From an uncultured Prevotella sp. (GTDB lineage: Bacteria > Bacteroidota > Bacteroidia > Bacteroidales > Bacteroidaceae), in assembly GCA_900772835.1 (NCBI GenBank), contig CAAGSA010000046.1, positions 1-32,659 of the forward strand: a DNA stretch of 32,659 bases, read 5' to 3'. Shown here one piece after another: positions 13,329-22,805 of the stretch. The notes under the pieces were generated by a model that had not been told where the DNA came from, did not search any database, and saw only the letters and a program-made list of their open reading frames with translations. A program made the translations under genes and the position numbers. Every line of letters begins with the position of its first letter. The stretch's first letter is position 1.

Positions 13329-15085
13329 ATAAGTCTTATTTCTATTTCGCCATCGGGGAATACTGTCGTGCAGTGTTCTTTGCAGAGCGAAGTTATCTTG
13401 GTGAAAAATATACTTGGCATAATGTCCCAGAGTTCCCTTGCCATCTTTATGCTGTCTATTGGTTCAGGATTGATGCCGAGTTCTGCTGCTGTTTGCTTCA
13501 GGAAGTCTTTGTTCATTACAAACTTGTGCGAGTGTGTGTCCAAACGGCCTTCGGCAAGTTTCACAGCCTTGCCTATCATTATCGCGAGCACAGCCTTGCG
13601 GAAACCAATCTCATGTGCAGCCTTCAGAGCCTCGCCGATGAAATTGCCGTAATGTATGCACCTTATGTCGCGCTCTTCCTTCAATGCGCGTTCGCTTTTC
13701 ATTCCTGCCACCAGACCGATTTCCCTACATCCTACAGCCCATGCCACATTCATCTCCCTTCGTATGCTGCTTATGAAAGCCTCGTTCGACAGTGGATGAA
13801 CGATGCCCGACGTGCCGAGTATGCTTATGCCGCCCATTACTCCAACCCTCGGGTTGAATGTCTTCTTTGCAAGTTCCTCGCCGTTCTCCACGCTTATCCT
13901 CACATCGATGTCGGCATCAGTAATCTGCCTTATCTCGTCGCATATCATTTTTCGTGGCGTCGGGTTTACAGCCGGTTCCCCGATGGGGATTCCAAGTCCG
14001 GGCAGCGTAACGCTTCCCACTCCTTCGCCTTGCAGGAATCTTATGTTCTGTGTCTTCTTCTTGCCGTCCTCTCCATCGCAGTCAGCGGCTTGTCTTACCG
14101 ACACTTCAGATGTAATCCTGCATCCTTTTGTCACGTCCGGGTCGTCGTTCATGTCCTTCGTTGCCACGGCGATGCCCTTCTTGATATGTTCGATGGGAAT
14201 GGAGAGCACCTCGCCGTCGGGCAAGGCAAAGTTCACCTCTTCCGAGTCGTCGTCCCAGAGCAGCGAGAGCAGTGCCGCTTTTGTTGCGGCAGTGGCACAG
14301 GCACCCGTTGTCAGTCCCGTCTTCAGGTCGAAGAACTCAGGCACGATATTCTCGATAGCCCTCCGCAGACCGTATTTCCCTGTCACGTATGTCCAGTTCT
14401 CCGGCAGTACCGGGTGCTTTATCACGAATACCTTCATTCCGCCTTCCATTGCAGCCTGCACCTTGGCCTCAAATCCGCCCGATGTTCCGCTTTCCTTTGT
14501 CAGTATGGCGTCGCATCCTGTTTCCTTCATCATAGCCTTTTCCTCGTCCTTGGTGGGCAGCGAGTTGTTGCTGTTGTAGTAAATCAGGTTTTCAAGCGGG
14601 AATCCGCACTCCATTGCATGTTCGATGCTCTCCTTCCGGTTCAGTATCCGGAAGAGGGTCTTGTGTCCTTTCCAGTAGTCCTTCAGCTTGCATATAGTGT
14701 TCGTACCGCTCAGAGCGAGCAGCGTGTGGATGCCGTTCTCTTCCAGCTTCCTTATCGCCTCGTTGTAGTCGGAGCAGTATTCTATGCCGCTGATATGTTT
14801 GGCGAAGTCTCTTTGGAGTCGTATTACCGGCAGTCCCACCCCCTGTATCGTTTTGTGCAGATTCGCGGCAAACGGATGTGCGGCATCTATTATGCACCTT
14901 ATTCTGTTGTTTTTGCAGAACTCTTTCATGTCTGCCGGTAGCATAGCCCCAGTCAGACGTACACCGTTGTGCATCTCAACATTCTGCAAATCACTCTTCG
15001 TGGAGTAGTAGAACCTCTTGCCTGCCTGTTCGCATACGTCCGTGGCAATGCGTCCTTCTGTAGTTCCGCCAAATATCAGTATCAT
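13310..15085 (-). CDS. CbiJ-CbiD fusion: cobalt-precorrin-6A reductase and cobalt-precorrin-5B C1-methyltransferase
   Basis: This 591-residue fusion carries two corrin-ring enzymes. Residues 1 to about 250 are CbiJ/CobK: MILIFGGTTEGRIA at the N-terminus, IIDAAHPFAANLH (65-77), LLALSGTNTI (122-131) and LTKESGTSGGFEAKV (195-209). This reductase uses a nicotinamide cofactor. From about 254 on, CbiD begins with LKTGLTTGACATAATKAA, followed by the SAM-dependent C1-methyltransferase body with GITGTSGIVHPLS-like sequence (here ILGTSGIVHPLS) near 425. The two act close together in the anaerobic pathway, with CbiE/CbiT and CbiG. The start overlaps the cbiG-cbiF gene by 4 bases. No linker abnormality is seen. 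Confidence 0.94.
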   Translation of the reverse strand: MILIFGGTTEGRIATDVCEQAGKRFYYSTKSDLQNVEMHNGVRLTGAMLPADMKEFCKNNRIRCIIDAAHPFAANLHKTIQGVGLPVIRLQRDFAKHISGIEYCSDYNEAIRKLEENGIHTLLALSGTNTICKLKDYWKGHKTLFRILNRKESIEHAMECGFPLENLIYYNSNNSLPTKDEEKAMMKETGCDAILTKESGTSGGFEAKVQAAMEGGMKVFVIKHPVLPENWTYVTGKYGLRRAIENIVPEFFDLKTGLTTGACATAATKAALLSLLWDDDSEEVNFALPDGEVLSIPIEHIKKGIAVATKDMNDDPDVTKGCRITSEVSVRQAADCDGEDGKKKTQNIRFLQGEGVGSVTLPGLGIPIGEPAVNPTPRKMICDEIRQITDADIDVRISVENGEELAKKTFNPRVGVMGGISILGTSGIVHPLSNEAFISSIRREMNVAWAVGCREIGLVAGMKSERALKEERDIRCIHYGNFIGEALKAAHEIGFRKAVLAIMIGKAVKLAEGRLDTHSHKFVMNKDFLKQTAAELGINPEPIDSIKMARELWDIMPSIFFTKITSLCKEHCTTVFPDGEIEIRLICDTQR

Positions 15086-16881
15086 TTACTTGCCTTTCTG
15101 AAGAGATGAGTAAAGTGTCCGTCGTAGAGCTTGCTCAGTCCTTCTCGGTTGTCTATAGCCTCGCCCACCACAATCATAGTAGTAAGCGTCAGATTGTTTT
15201 CTTTCAGAATCTTTGCCAGATCCTTCAGCTGCCCTCTGTATATGCGCTGTTCCTTCCATGTCAGTTTGTAGCATGCGGCAACCGGTGTCTCGGGCGGATA
15301 GCCTCCGTCGAGCAGTTCCTTCATCACTTCATCCACGATACTTGCACTCAGGAATATACACATTGTTGACTGATGCTGTGCCAGCAGGTGCAGCTTTTCC
15401 TTGTCGGGCATAGGTGTGCGTCCTTCTCCGCGTGTCAGTATGATGGTCTGGCAGCGTTCGGGTATCGTGAACTGACTTTTCAGTTCTGCCGCCGCAGCAA
15501 GGAAACTGCTTATTCCCGGCGTGATGTGGTACCGCATGCCGTATTTGTCGAAGAATGCCATCTGTTCCTGTATCGCTCCATATATGCAGGGGTCGCCAGT
15601 GTGAAGGCGCACCACAAGCTTTCCTTTGTCGTAAAATTCCTTCATCAGAGCGAACTGTTCTTCCAGGTCCATGTTTGCCGACGAGCGTACCGTGGCACCT
15701 TCTTTCGCACAGAATGTCAGTTCGCGCGGCACCAGACTGCCTGCATAAAGTATGAGGTCGGCGGATTCGAGGAACTTCCTTCCGCGCACACTGATCAGGT
15801 CAGGGTCGCCCGGACCTGCCCCCACAATCTCTATGTGTCCTTTCTCTTTGCTTGCCAGCAAGTCTTCGGCCAGTGCCCATGTGTAGTGCAGTTCCTTTCC
15901 GTCGGCATTGACATATCCCTTCTGTTTCTCTACCACGAGCTTTCCCTCGTGGCTGGAAGCAAGGGCGGAAGATTCGGAAACGCCGTAGCAGCCAGTGATG
16001 TCGAAAACCTTCTGCGAAGGATTCGGCACATCTATTGCACCGAGTGCTTCAGCCCTGTGTATGTCAGTCCTTGCCCAGGGCATCAGCTTGCCGAGCCTTT
16101 TCACCGACGGCTCGTCCTTCTTCAGTTCGATAGTGCCTATCGAACTGATGCTCTCCCGTGCAAATCCTTTCTCTTCAACCTCTGCCAATATCTTGTCGGC
16201 AATGGCTTCGGGCGCATCCTTTTGGCAGCCCACGCCGATGTTCAGACACGGGGGGCAGTACTGTATTTGCCGTATGCCGGTGCTGTTGTGGTGATATGGC
16301 GAAACGGCAATCAGCAGTCTAAAGCCTTCAGTCGCGCTGTTTCCTTCTTTTTCCGCCGTGTTGCAATACTTTTCGTATTCGTCGAAGTTGCGGAACAGTG
16401 CCACGTGTTCCGGGCAGGTGGACTGCAAGTATTGCGTACCCTCGTCGTCGTATTCAATCACAAGCGCCACCGGCTCCTTGTTTACGAATGCGGCGATGCT
16501 CCTGTTCATCTCCTCTCTTGCCAGCGGTTGCATCCTCCATCCGAAGCGCTTGGCAAGTGTGTCTAATGCCCACAGCCCTGTGTTGTCGCTCTGTGTGGTT
16601 ACTACAGCCTCTCCGCCTGTAATCTTTGCAATCTCCCTTGCCAGTTCGTTGGCGCCGCCCACGTGTCCGCTCAGCACCGGGATTACGTATTTCCCCGTTG
16701 AGTCGATGCAGATTACGGCAGGGTCGGTGTATTTGTCGTTCACTATAGGCAGAATCTTCCTCACGCAGATGCCCAGGGCACCGATGAAAACCACAGCCTC
16801 GCCGTCAAAGCGCAGGTTCTCTTTCTCTATGATGGAAGCAAGCTTCTCGCCCGCTTCGTTTATTGTTTCAAATCTTATCAT
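15082..16881 (-). CDS. CbiG-CbiF fusion: cobalt-precorrin-5A hydrolase and cobalt-precorrin-4 C11-methyltransferase
   Basis: The 599 residues combine CbiG (about 1-340) and CbiF/CobM (about 348-599). CbiG is marked by GALGICVRKILP (34-45), VIPVLSGHVGGANELA (66-81), the central LNIGVGCQKD (213-222) and TGCYGVSESSAL (296-307). CbiF starts at GHIEIVGAGPGDPDLISVRG (348-367), with RLHTGDPCIYGA and TPGISSFLAAAA typical of tetrapyrrole methylases. CbiF makes cobalt-precorrin-5A and CbiG opens its lactone, so the fusion joins two consecutive steps in one polypeptide. It overlaps both neighbours by 4 bases. CbiG is specific to the anaerobic (early cobalt insertion) pathway. Confidence 0.95.
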   Translation of the reverse strand: MIRFETINEAGEKLASIIEKENLRFDGEAVVFIGALGICVRKILPIVNDKYTDPAVICIDSTGKYVIPVLSGHVGGANELAREIAKITGGEAVVTTQSDNTGLWALDTLAKRFGWRMQPLAREEMNRSIAAFVNKEPVALVIEYDDEGTQYLQSTCPEHVALFRNFDEYEKYCNTAEKEGNSATEGFRLLIAVSPYHHNSTGIRQIQYCPPCLNIGVGCQKDAPEAIADKILAEVEEKGFARESISSIGTIELKKDEPSVKRLGKLMPWARTDIHRAEALGAIDVPNPSQKVFDITGCYGVSESSALASSHEGKLVVEKQKGYVNADGKELHYTWALAEDLLASKEKGHIEIVGAGPGDPDLISVRGRKFLESADLILYAGSLVPRELTFCAKEGATVRSSANMDLEEQFALMKEFYDKGKLVVRLHTGDPCIYGAIQEQMAFFDKYGMRYHITPGISSFLAAAAELKSQFTIPERCQTIILTRGEGRTPMPDKEKLHLLAQHQSTMCIFLSASIVDEVMKELLDGGYPPETPVAACYKLTWKEQRIYRGQLKDLAKILKENNLTLTTMIVVGEAIDNREGLSKLYDGHFTHLFRKASK

Positions 16882-18047
16882 ATAGCTCTCAATATCGTTA
16901 TAGGGTTATTGTCGTCCACTTTTATGGTGTGCAGAATTTCCGGTTTCATTCCGAGAGCAGCTACAGTGTCGATGAATGTGTTTCTGCTCTCTTCGCTCAC
17001 GGAGTTGAACACTATGCATCCGTTCTTTGCCAGCACGGTTTTCACCTTTGCCAGCATCTCCTTCATCTTGCCGCCATAGCCACCGATGAACACCGCTTCT
17101 GGCCTTTCCAGTGCGCTGATGTCTGCCGTGCAGAAATCTCCTGTTATGGCATTGATGCCCGGAGTGTGGAATTTTCTGGTGTTTGCCTCCATCAGCGCCT
17201 TTCCTTCTTCGCGTATCTCGAATGCCGTCACTCGCAGGTGCGGATAGGCGAGCTTTGCCTCTATGCTGATGCTTCCGGTGCAGAAGCCCACGTCCCAGAA
17301 CGTTTTCTTTCCAGCCAGTTCCATGGCTGCGATAGACGCGAGGCGTATCGGCATCTTGGTTATCATCTTGCTCCTGCCGTTCAGAAGATGGAAATCTGTG
17401 TCGGGAATGCCGAAGCTCTTTTGTATGGGGCGTTCCTGTATGAGCATTATGCAGTTCGGATTCTCGTATTCCCTGCCTTCCTCAAACTTGCCCACGCGCT
17501 CACGCTCTTCGTTGCCGAGGTTTTCGCCTACGTACATTATATAGTTGTCGTAGCCGTATTCCTGCATCCGTTTCCATATCGCGTTCGGGGTCTTGTTCTT
17601 GTCCGTCAGACTTCCGATGAGCCTTTCGCCGCGTATCAGAGCCTCGTCGAACTTGTCCCAGCTCCTTCCCGTCAGCGATACGGCCCTCATGTCCTGGTAT
17701 GCCATATTCAGCCTGTGCGCCAGCATCTGCAGAGAGTTGAAGGCAGGCAACACCTTCATCCGCGTTTCGGGATGGAGTCTTTTTATCGTGTTGCCGAATC
17801 CGTAGAACAGAGGGTCGCCCGATGCGAAGATAATGATGTCGTCGTATCGCTCGTATTGCTTGAAAACATTGTCGAGTGGCACTGTGATGTCAATCCATAC
17901 GGCATCTTCCGGCAGCAGATGTCTCACCAGTTCGTGGTGGCGCTTGCCTCCGGAGAACACCTTTCCCGACCGTATGGCATCCTTTGCTTCGGGCTGCAGG
18001 TGCTGGCGGTGACTGTCAGACAGTCCGATAATCACACAACTATACAT
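16878..18047 (-). CDS. CbiE-CbiT (CobL-type) precorrin-6B methyltransferase/decarboxylase
   Basis: The 389 residues form a CobL-like fusion. CbiE (about 1-205) is a tetrapyrrole methylase with VIIGLSDS at the start, IIFASGDPLFYGFGNTI (71-87) and LTGRSWD. CbiT (about 225-389) has a class I SAM-binding fold with MPIRLASIAAMELAG, WDVGFCTGSISIEA (251-264) and VFIGGYGGKMKEML. Together they methylate C5 and C15 and remove the C12 acetate carboxyl group. The glycine motif of CbiT reads GFCTGS where GAGTGS is usual, a modest variation. It overlaps cbiH-cbiC by 8 bases and cbiG-cbiF by 4. Confidence 0.94.
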   Translation of the reverse strand: MYSCVIIGLSDSHRQHLQPEAKDAIRSGKVFSGGKRHHELVRHLLPEDAVWIDITVPLDNVFKQYERYDDIIIFASGDPLFYGFGNTIKRLHPETRMKVLPAFNSLQMLAHRLNMAYQDMRAVSLTGRSWDKFDEALIRGERLIGSLTDKNKTPNAIWKRMQEYGYDNYIMYVGENLGNEERERVGKFEEGREYENPNCIMLIQERPIQKSFGIPDTDFHLLNGRSKMITKMPIRLASIAAMELAGKKTFWDVGFCTGSISIEAKLAYPHLRVTAFEIREEGKALMEANTRKFHTPGINAITGDFCTADISALERPEAVFIGGYGGKMKEMLAKVKTVLAKNGCIVFNSVSEESRNTFIDTVAALGMKPEILHTIKVDDNNPITILRAI

Positions 18048-19440
18048 CTCTTCCCGGTTTTAACATTTCGGCATCATCGAACGTGAGAATGCTGTTCACC
18101 AGTGTTGCGGCGATATTGCTGCCGCCTTTCCTTCCGTCGATGATGATTTTCGGTATGCCAGCCATTGTCTTGGCGGCATGCTTGCTTTCCTCCACATGCA
18201 CGAATCCCACCGGCGCACCTATCAGTCCTGCCGGACGGCATACGCCCTTGCGTATCAGACTGCATATTTCCAGCAGTGCCGTGGGCGCGTTGCCGAAGGC
18301 GTAGAGAGCGTCGGGATATTCCTTGGCTGCCAACCGCATTCCTGCCTGTGCCCTTGTTATGTTTTCGGCTTTCGCCATTTCGGCGGCACGCGGGTCGTTG
18401 ATATAGCACACGGTCTTTATCCCGAGTCTTTCCAGAGCCCCTTTCCTTATGCCCGAAGCAACCATCGACACATCGGTGACTATAGTCTTCAGTTCTCCGT
18501 CTTTCACCTTATTATATAGTATGCCCGTGGCATTGTCGTCCATCCACAGCCGTTTCTCCATCTCGAAGTCTGCCGTGGTGTGTATGGCGTGGAGCATGGG
18601 CCATAGCTTCCATGCCGGTATGTCGGGGTTCTGCAGTTCCTTGCGTATGGTCTGGAAGGAGCGTATCATGATGTTCTGTCCCACCTTCGTGCCATCTTCC
18701 TCTGCGTCCTTGCGGTAGTAGCCGCGCGGTGTGATGAAGGTGTTGTTCCAGTAGAACGACTGGCTGTTGCCTATTATCACCACCGTGAACATGTCCACGT
18801 CCTCGGGGTTGAAGTCCTTGAGCGTGGTTATGGTCACGTTCTGGTCGTCACGCCCTGCCTGTCGCACGAAGCCCACTATGTTGTCCTCGCTTCTCGACTG
18901 CATGAAAATCTCCTTCAGCCTGTACAGCTGCCAGTATCTGCCGTTGCTCTTGGGGTTGTATACGGCAGTGATGAAGTCGGCTTCGGCAGCCGCCTTTATC
19001 CTCTTTTCTATCAGTTGCCACGGCGTCATGAGGTCGCTCATTGAAATCACGCAGAAGTCGTGGCCCATCGGTGCCCCTAGCAGCGATGCCGCTTTCTGGA
19101 ACGCGCTGATGCCGGGTATGGGTATAATCTCAGCGTCCGACTGCCTTTCGCGTTTCATCTCGTATATCAGCGGCGTCATACCGTAGATTCCGGCGTCGCC
19201 GCTCGAAACCACGCATACCGTCTTGCCGCCCTCGGCATATTCGAAAGCCATTTCGGCGCGCTGCCTTTCCTTCTTCATTCCCGTGTCTACGCATACTGCA
19301 TCTTCGCGTATGTAGCTTTTGATGAACTGGAAATAATACTTGTAGCCCACGATGACATCACTGTCTTTCACTGCGTTCAGTACAGCCGGCGTGATGTCTT
19401 CGGGCGAACCTGGGCCTATGCCCGCAACATATATCTTCAT
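18040..19440 (-). CDS. CbiH-CbiC fusion: cobalt-factor III C17-methyltransferase and cobalt-precorrin-8 methylmutase
   Basis: The 466 residues hold CbiH/CobJ (about 1-245): MKIYVAGIGPGSPEDITPA, VSSGDAGIYGM (78-88), PIPGISAFQKAASLLGAP and YNPKSNGRYWQL (161-172). CbiH methylates C17 and contracts the ring. CbiC/CobH follows (about 265-466), with the catalytic histidine motif MLHAIHTTADFE (His287, or His284) and the downstream GFVHVEESKHA and IPKIIIDGRKGGSNIAATLVN segments. CbiC moves the methyl from C11 to C12. The fused steps are not consecutive in the pathway. It lies 5 bases after the second TonB receptor gene, and its end overlaps cbiE-cbiT by 8 bases. Confidence 0.95.
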   Translation of the reverse strand: MKIYVAGIGPGSPEDITPAVLNAVKDSDVIVGYKYYFQFIKSYIREDAVCVDTGMKKERQRAEMAFEYAEGGKTVCVVSSGDAGIYGMTPLIYEMKRERQSDAEIIPIPGISAFQKAASLLGAPMGHDFCVISMSDLMTPWQLIEKRIKAAAEADFITAVYNPKSNGRYWQLYRLKEIFMQSRSEDNIVGFVRQAGRDDQNVTITTLKDFNPEDVDMFTVVIIGNSQSFYWNNTFITPRGYYRKDAEEDGTKVGQNIMIRSFQTIRKELQNPDIPAWKLWPMLHAIHTTADFEMEKRLWMDDNATGILYNKVKDGELKTIVTDVSMVASGIRKGALERLGIKTVCYINDPRAAEMAKAENITRAQAGMRLAAKEYPDALYAFGNAPTALLEICSLIRKGVCRPAGLIGAPVGFVHVEESKHAAKTMAGIPKIIIDGRKGGSNIAATLVNSILTFDDAEMLKPGRDV

Positions 19441-19445
19441 AACCG

Positions 19446-21527
19446 TTAGTCTTTGAATTTAAGAGTCAGGCTCAGCATAAGCGAGCGTCCGGGGTTTACG
19501 GTAGAGAAATTGGAGTTCCAGTACGATGTGTCGCGCTTGTTGAACACGTTGTCTACGCCGATTCCCGGTTCCACCGTCACCTGCTTCAGGCTGAAAGTAT
19601 GCTTTGTCATTATGTCCCACTGCTGGTATTCGGGTGCATACCCATAGGTCGAAGAGTAGCGTTTGCTCTGCATGTGTCCGTTGATATGCACGTTCAGATG
19701 ATAGTTCTTCCAGCTGTGGTCCCATGCAGCCATCACGTTAGCCACGTTCTTCACGCTCTTGTCCACCGGAGTCTTCTTCACGCTGTACTCCTGTGTCTTG
19801 GCGTTCAGAGTCTTTGTCTCAGCCTCCGTGTCGCTGAAGGTGTATCCTCCGGCAATTGTGAATCCGTATGGCAGCAGCAGCTTCAGGTTTGCCGATATTC
19901 CCTTGATGCTCGCCTTGTCGATGTTGTCGCGCTGGCGTATCGTTGTCCATCCGTCGTTCTGTATGGCGGTCAGTTCGGCGCTTGCCTCTATTTCCTCCTT
20001 CGTCATGGTGCGGTAGTTTATCATGTTGCGTATCTTGTTGTAGAATCCGCTCACGCTCACGCTCATCCAATTGTTCGAGTATTCCATATTGGCGTTCCAG
20101 AACCTGTTTTTTTCTGCCTTCAGCGACGGGTTGTTGATGGTGTATCTCGAGTTGAGCTTTGCCTGGTCGGTGGCATAGAGCTGCGAGAGGGTAGGTGTGC
20201 GGTATCCTTCGGCGTAGCTTGCACGCACTCTGAATCCTCCTATGTGGTAGAACAGTGCCGCGTTCGGCGTGATGTTGTTGCCGAAGTTATCGTTGTGCGT
20301 GTATCTGAATCCCACCACGGCTTCGAGTCCCTTCAGTATGTTCACCTCGTCTTGCACGAACACGTTGTATGTGTTTGTCGTTTCCTTCTCGATATTGTCC
20401 GATGCACTCTTCAGTGTGGCCTGCTCGAACTCTATTCCACCCGACACCTTGTTCCAGTCGTTCAGTCGGAATATGCCCTTCAGCGTCTCGTTGTAGTAGA
20501 TGGTGTTCTTGCGTGTCTCCTCGTGTGCCTCGGCTTTTGCCGTCTGCCAGTAGTCATATATCGACTTGAAGTTGTCCGTGAACACGTCGAGATAGATGTG
20601 CGTGTTGTTGTTCGGCACCCATCGTGCGCCGGCTCCGATGTTGAATGTCTTGTGCTTTATGTCGTAGGTGTATGCCTGCTTCGATGTGTAGGTGTATGTC
20701 TTTTCGCCCGTCTCTTTGTCTTTAGTGGCTTTCTGTGTGTAGTAGGTGGCTCCTCGGTCGCGTCCTGTTTCGTGTCCGTACAGGTTTCCCTTCATGTATA
20801 CGTCCAGCTTGTCGGAGAACCGCCATTCCAGTTTCTCGCTGATGTTGTTCGATGTGAAGGCCTGCGACATGGGTCTGCCCGTGAGCTTCAGCACCTGCTT
20901 TCCGTCCTCGTCGAATGCCTGATATTTGTTCACCTGCCAGTTGTCTGCCTGTCTGTGGTTGAAGCTCGTGTGGCTCGAGAACTTGCCTTCCGTCACGTCC
21001 ACGTTCACGTCCTGGTCGAATCTCCCCTTGTCCATCACTCGTGTGGAGCTGATGGCGTTCAGCCCGTTCCTGTTGTTGTCGGTGATGATGTTTATCACTC
21101 CGGCTATGGCGTCGCTTCCGTACAGTGCGCTTGCCGCTCCCGAGAGAATCTCTATGCGCTTGATGTTGTCTATGCTGATGCGGTTCCATCGGTCGTCGCC
21201 GGTCACTCGCTTTCCGTTTTCGAGTATCAGCAGGTAGTCGTCGCTCACTCCGTTGTAGTTCACCGATGTTCCCATACCGTTTGTCTGTGTGGTGATGTTG
21301 GTGGTGAGCTTGGTCAGCGCTTCCTGCAGACTGCCCACGTTGGCATCCTTCAGCTGCTTGGCTGATATCACCTTCACCTCCACCGGCGAGTTCTCCGCCT
21401 TGTGGTATGTTCCTGTTCCTGTTATCACTACGGGGTTCAGCGTTGCTTCGCGTGTGATGTTGTTCTGTGCGTTCGCCGCGAATGGGGTGATGGCCGTTAT
21501 CGGCAATAGATAAAAGTAGCGGTTCAT
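19446..21527 (-). CDS. BtuB-like TonB-dependent outer-membrane receptor (second of two)
   Basis: The 693-residue protein has a signal peptide (MNRYFYLLPITAITPFAANA, cut near 20). The plug domain carries NPVVITGTGTYHKAENSPVE and VEVKVISAKQL, then IEILSGAASALYGSDAIAGV and INIIT. A 22-strand-type beta barrel follows and ends in LMLSLTLKFKD. There is no N-terminal carboxypeptidase-regulatory-like domain, so it is of the BtuB/FepA kind rather than a SusC. It would import a corrinoid or related chelate with energy from TonB. The gene lies between the BtuF-like lipoprotein (39 bases upstream) and cbiH-cbiC (5 bases downstream). The ligand is inferred from context. Confidence 0.9.
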   Translation of the reverse strand: MNRYFYLLPITAITPFAANAQNNITREATLNPVVITGTGTYHKAENSPVEVKVISAKQLKDANVGSLQEALTKLTTNITTQTNGMGTSVNYNGVSDDYLLILENGKRVTGDDRWNRISIDNIKRIEILSGAASALYGSDAIAGVINIITDNNRNGLNAISSTRVMDKGRFDQDVNVDVTEGKFSSHTSFNHRQADNWQVNKYQAFDEDGKQVLKLTGRPMSQAFTSNNISEKLEWRFSDKLDVYMKGNLYGHETGRDRGATYYTQKATKDKETGEKTYTYTSKQAYTYDIKHKTFNIGAGARWVPNNNTHIYLDVFTDNFKSIYDYWQTAKAEAHEETRKNTIYYNETLKGIFRLNDWNKVSGGIEFEQATLKSASDNIEKETTNTYNVFVQDEVNILKGLEAVVGFRYTHNDNFGNNITPNAALFYHIGGFRVRASYAEGYRTPTLSQLYATDQAKLNSRYTINNPSLKAEKNRFWNANMEYSNNWMSVSVSGFYNKIRNMINYRTMTKEEIEASAELTAIQNDGWTTIRQRDNIDKASIKGISANLKLLLPYGFTIAGGYTFSDTEAETKTLNAKTQEYSVKKTPVDKSVKNVANVMAAWDHSWKNYHLNVHINGHMQSKRYSSTYGYAPEYQQWDIMTKHTFSLKQVTVEPGIGVDNVFNKRDTSYWNSNFSTVNPGRSLMLSLTLKFKD

Positions 21528-21566
21528 TTTCTCTTAAATCGTTGTTTTATGTTTGTTGTTTAATCG

Positions 21567-22706
21567 TTATTTCAGTATGTGGTAGTATTTGGGTGTGTAG
21601 TTCGGCAGCAGTTCCGGGTGGAACGCCTTCACGAAGTCGGCAAGCAGGAAGTGCGGCTGCACCCCGGCAAGCTCCCTGTATGGCGTGCGGCTCAGGTCGC
21701 AGAACACCACGCGCTTGTTCTTGTATGCGTTCATCGTCGTGTAGCGCGGGTCCTCGTCGGCAAGGCTCTTCATCGAGTATTTGCCTTTTGCCGAGCCGTC
21801 GGTCTGCCAGAAGTCTGCCTTCACGCCCTTGGCGTATACAGCCTCGAAGTCGAGCGTCACTCCTCCCGACTCTTTGTTCCCCTTCATTATGTAGTCGGCT
21901 CCGGCATCCTTGAATATCTGTGCCATATAGCTCCTGCCTCCCACGAAATACCATCCGTCGCGCATCTGCCTGCCGCTTATCACCGTGGGCAGCTTCTTCT
22001 TTCCGGCACAGTTGTTCTCCACCTCCTGTTTCAGCGTGAGGTATTTGTTCTCTATGTCGGCGAATACGGCGTTGGCTCGCCTTGTCTCGCCTGTGAGCAG
22101 TCCGATGAGCTTTATCCATTCCGCCTGTCCCAGCGGCGATGTCTCCTTGTATCCGTGGTGCGGAATGAGCGGTATGTGGCATTCCTTGAGCGGTTCGAAG
22201 CCTCCGTATTTGCTTGCGCTCACGAGGATATAGTCGGGTTTTGCTGCCATTACGGTCTCGAGGTCGAAGTTTCCTTCCTTTCCTATCTCTTTGGTCTTGC
22301 CGTTTTCCAGCTGTTCGAGCATTCTCGGCGAGAAGATATGGCGCAGCGAATTTATCCCGACGATTCTGTCTTCCAGTCCGAGAACCTCGAAGTTGCCCAG
22401 CTGCAGAGCCGTGGTACAGATGAACCTTGATGAAGATTTCTTTATGATGATTTCCGTGGGCTTGCTCATTTTGGCGGCAGGGTCGGGATTCTTTATCGTC
22501 ACGTGTATGCCGTCGTTGCGGTAGTCCACTTTCAGCCCCTTGGCGTATTTTATTTCTATGGTGTCACTGTAGTTGTCGGCGTGCGAGAGCACGGAGTCCT
22601 GGTCGTGGAAAAGCTGGTCGGCACTGAGTGTTTTCTTGCCCTCCTGCGATGCTGTGCACGAGAAGAGGAGCAGTGCTGCAGCCGCCAGCGATAAGATATG
22701 TTTCAT
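21567..22706 (-). CDS. BtuF-like ABC substrate-binding lipoprotein
   Basis: This 379-residue protein has a lipoprotein signal ending LLLFSC (Cys17) followed by TASQEG, with no acidic export signal, so it should stay in the periplasm. The body is a class III periplasmic binding fold as in BtuF/FepB: EVLGLEDRIVGI near 110-122, FDLETVMAAKPDYILVSAS near 148-166, PHHGYKETSPLGQAEWIKLIG near 182-202. It probably hands corrinoid to the BtuC-like permease encoded further down the operon. The 99-base gap to cbiK upstream holds a long imperfect hairpin. The aromatic/histidine-rich stretch PHHGYKE may line the binding cleft; this is inference. Confidence 0.87.
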   Translation of the reverse strand: MKHILSLAAAALLLFSCTASQEGKKTLSADQLFHDQDSVLSHADNYSDTIEIKYAKGLKVDYRNDGIHVTIKNPDPAAKMSKPTEIIIKKSSSRFICTTALQLGNFEVLGLEDRIVGINSLRHIFSPRMLEQLENGKTKEIGKEGNFDLETVMAAKPDYILVSASKYGGFEPLKECHIPLIPHHGYKETSPLGQAEWIKLIGLLTGETRRANAVFADIENKYLTLKQEVENNCAGKKKLPTVISGRQMRDGWYFVGGRSYMAQIFKDAGADYIMKGNKESGGVTLDFEAVYAKGVKADFWQTDGSAKGKYSMKSLADEDPRYTTMNAYKNKRVVFCDLSRTPYRELAGVQPHFLLADFVKAFHPELLPNYTPKYYHILK

Positions 22707-22728
22707 GATGCTTTATATAAACGACAAA

Positions 22729-22769
22729 ATAGGTACACCGGATTATCTTGCGTAATCCAGTGTCCCTAT
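22729..22769 (-). other. long hairpin between cbiK and the BtuF-like gene
   Basis: ATAGG (22729-22733) pairs with CCTAT (22765-22769). After one T/C mismatch, ACACCGGATTA (22735-22745) pairs with TAATCCAGTGT (22753-22763), with one wobble, around a 7-base loop. On the transcribed strand a short T4 follows. It may be an attenuator or a processing site that sets different levels for the genes on each side. Confidence 0.5.
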
Positions 22770-22805
22770 CACCTGAAAATTTTGTTATCTAATGCCTATT
22801 TGTTA

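Noticed and set aside
13316..14941. 541-codon plus-strand open frame opposite cbiJ-cbiD
   Set aside because: Antisense shadow. The translation is Cys/His/Tyr-rich with no family features.
19599..21365. 588-codon plus-strand open frame opposite the second TonB receptor
   Set aside because: Antisense shadow with Val/Cys/His-rich low-complexity composition. The minus strand shows a full receptor.
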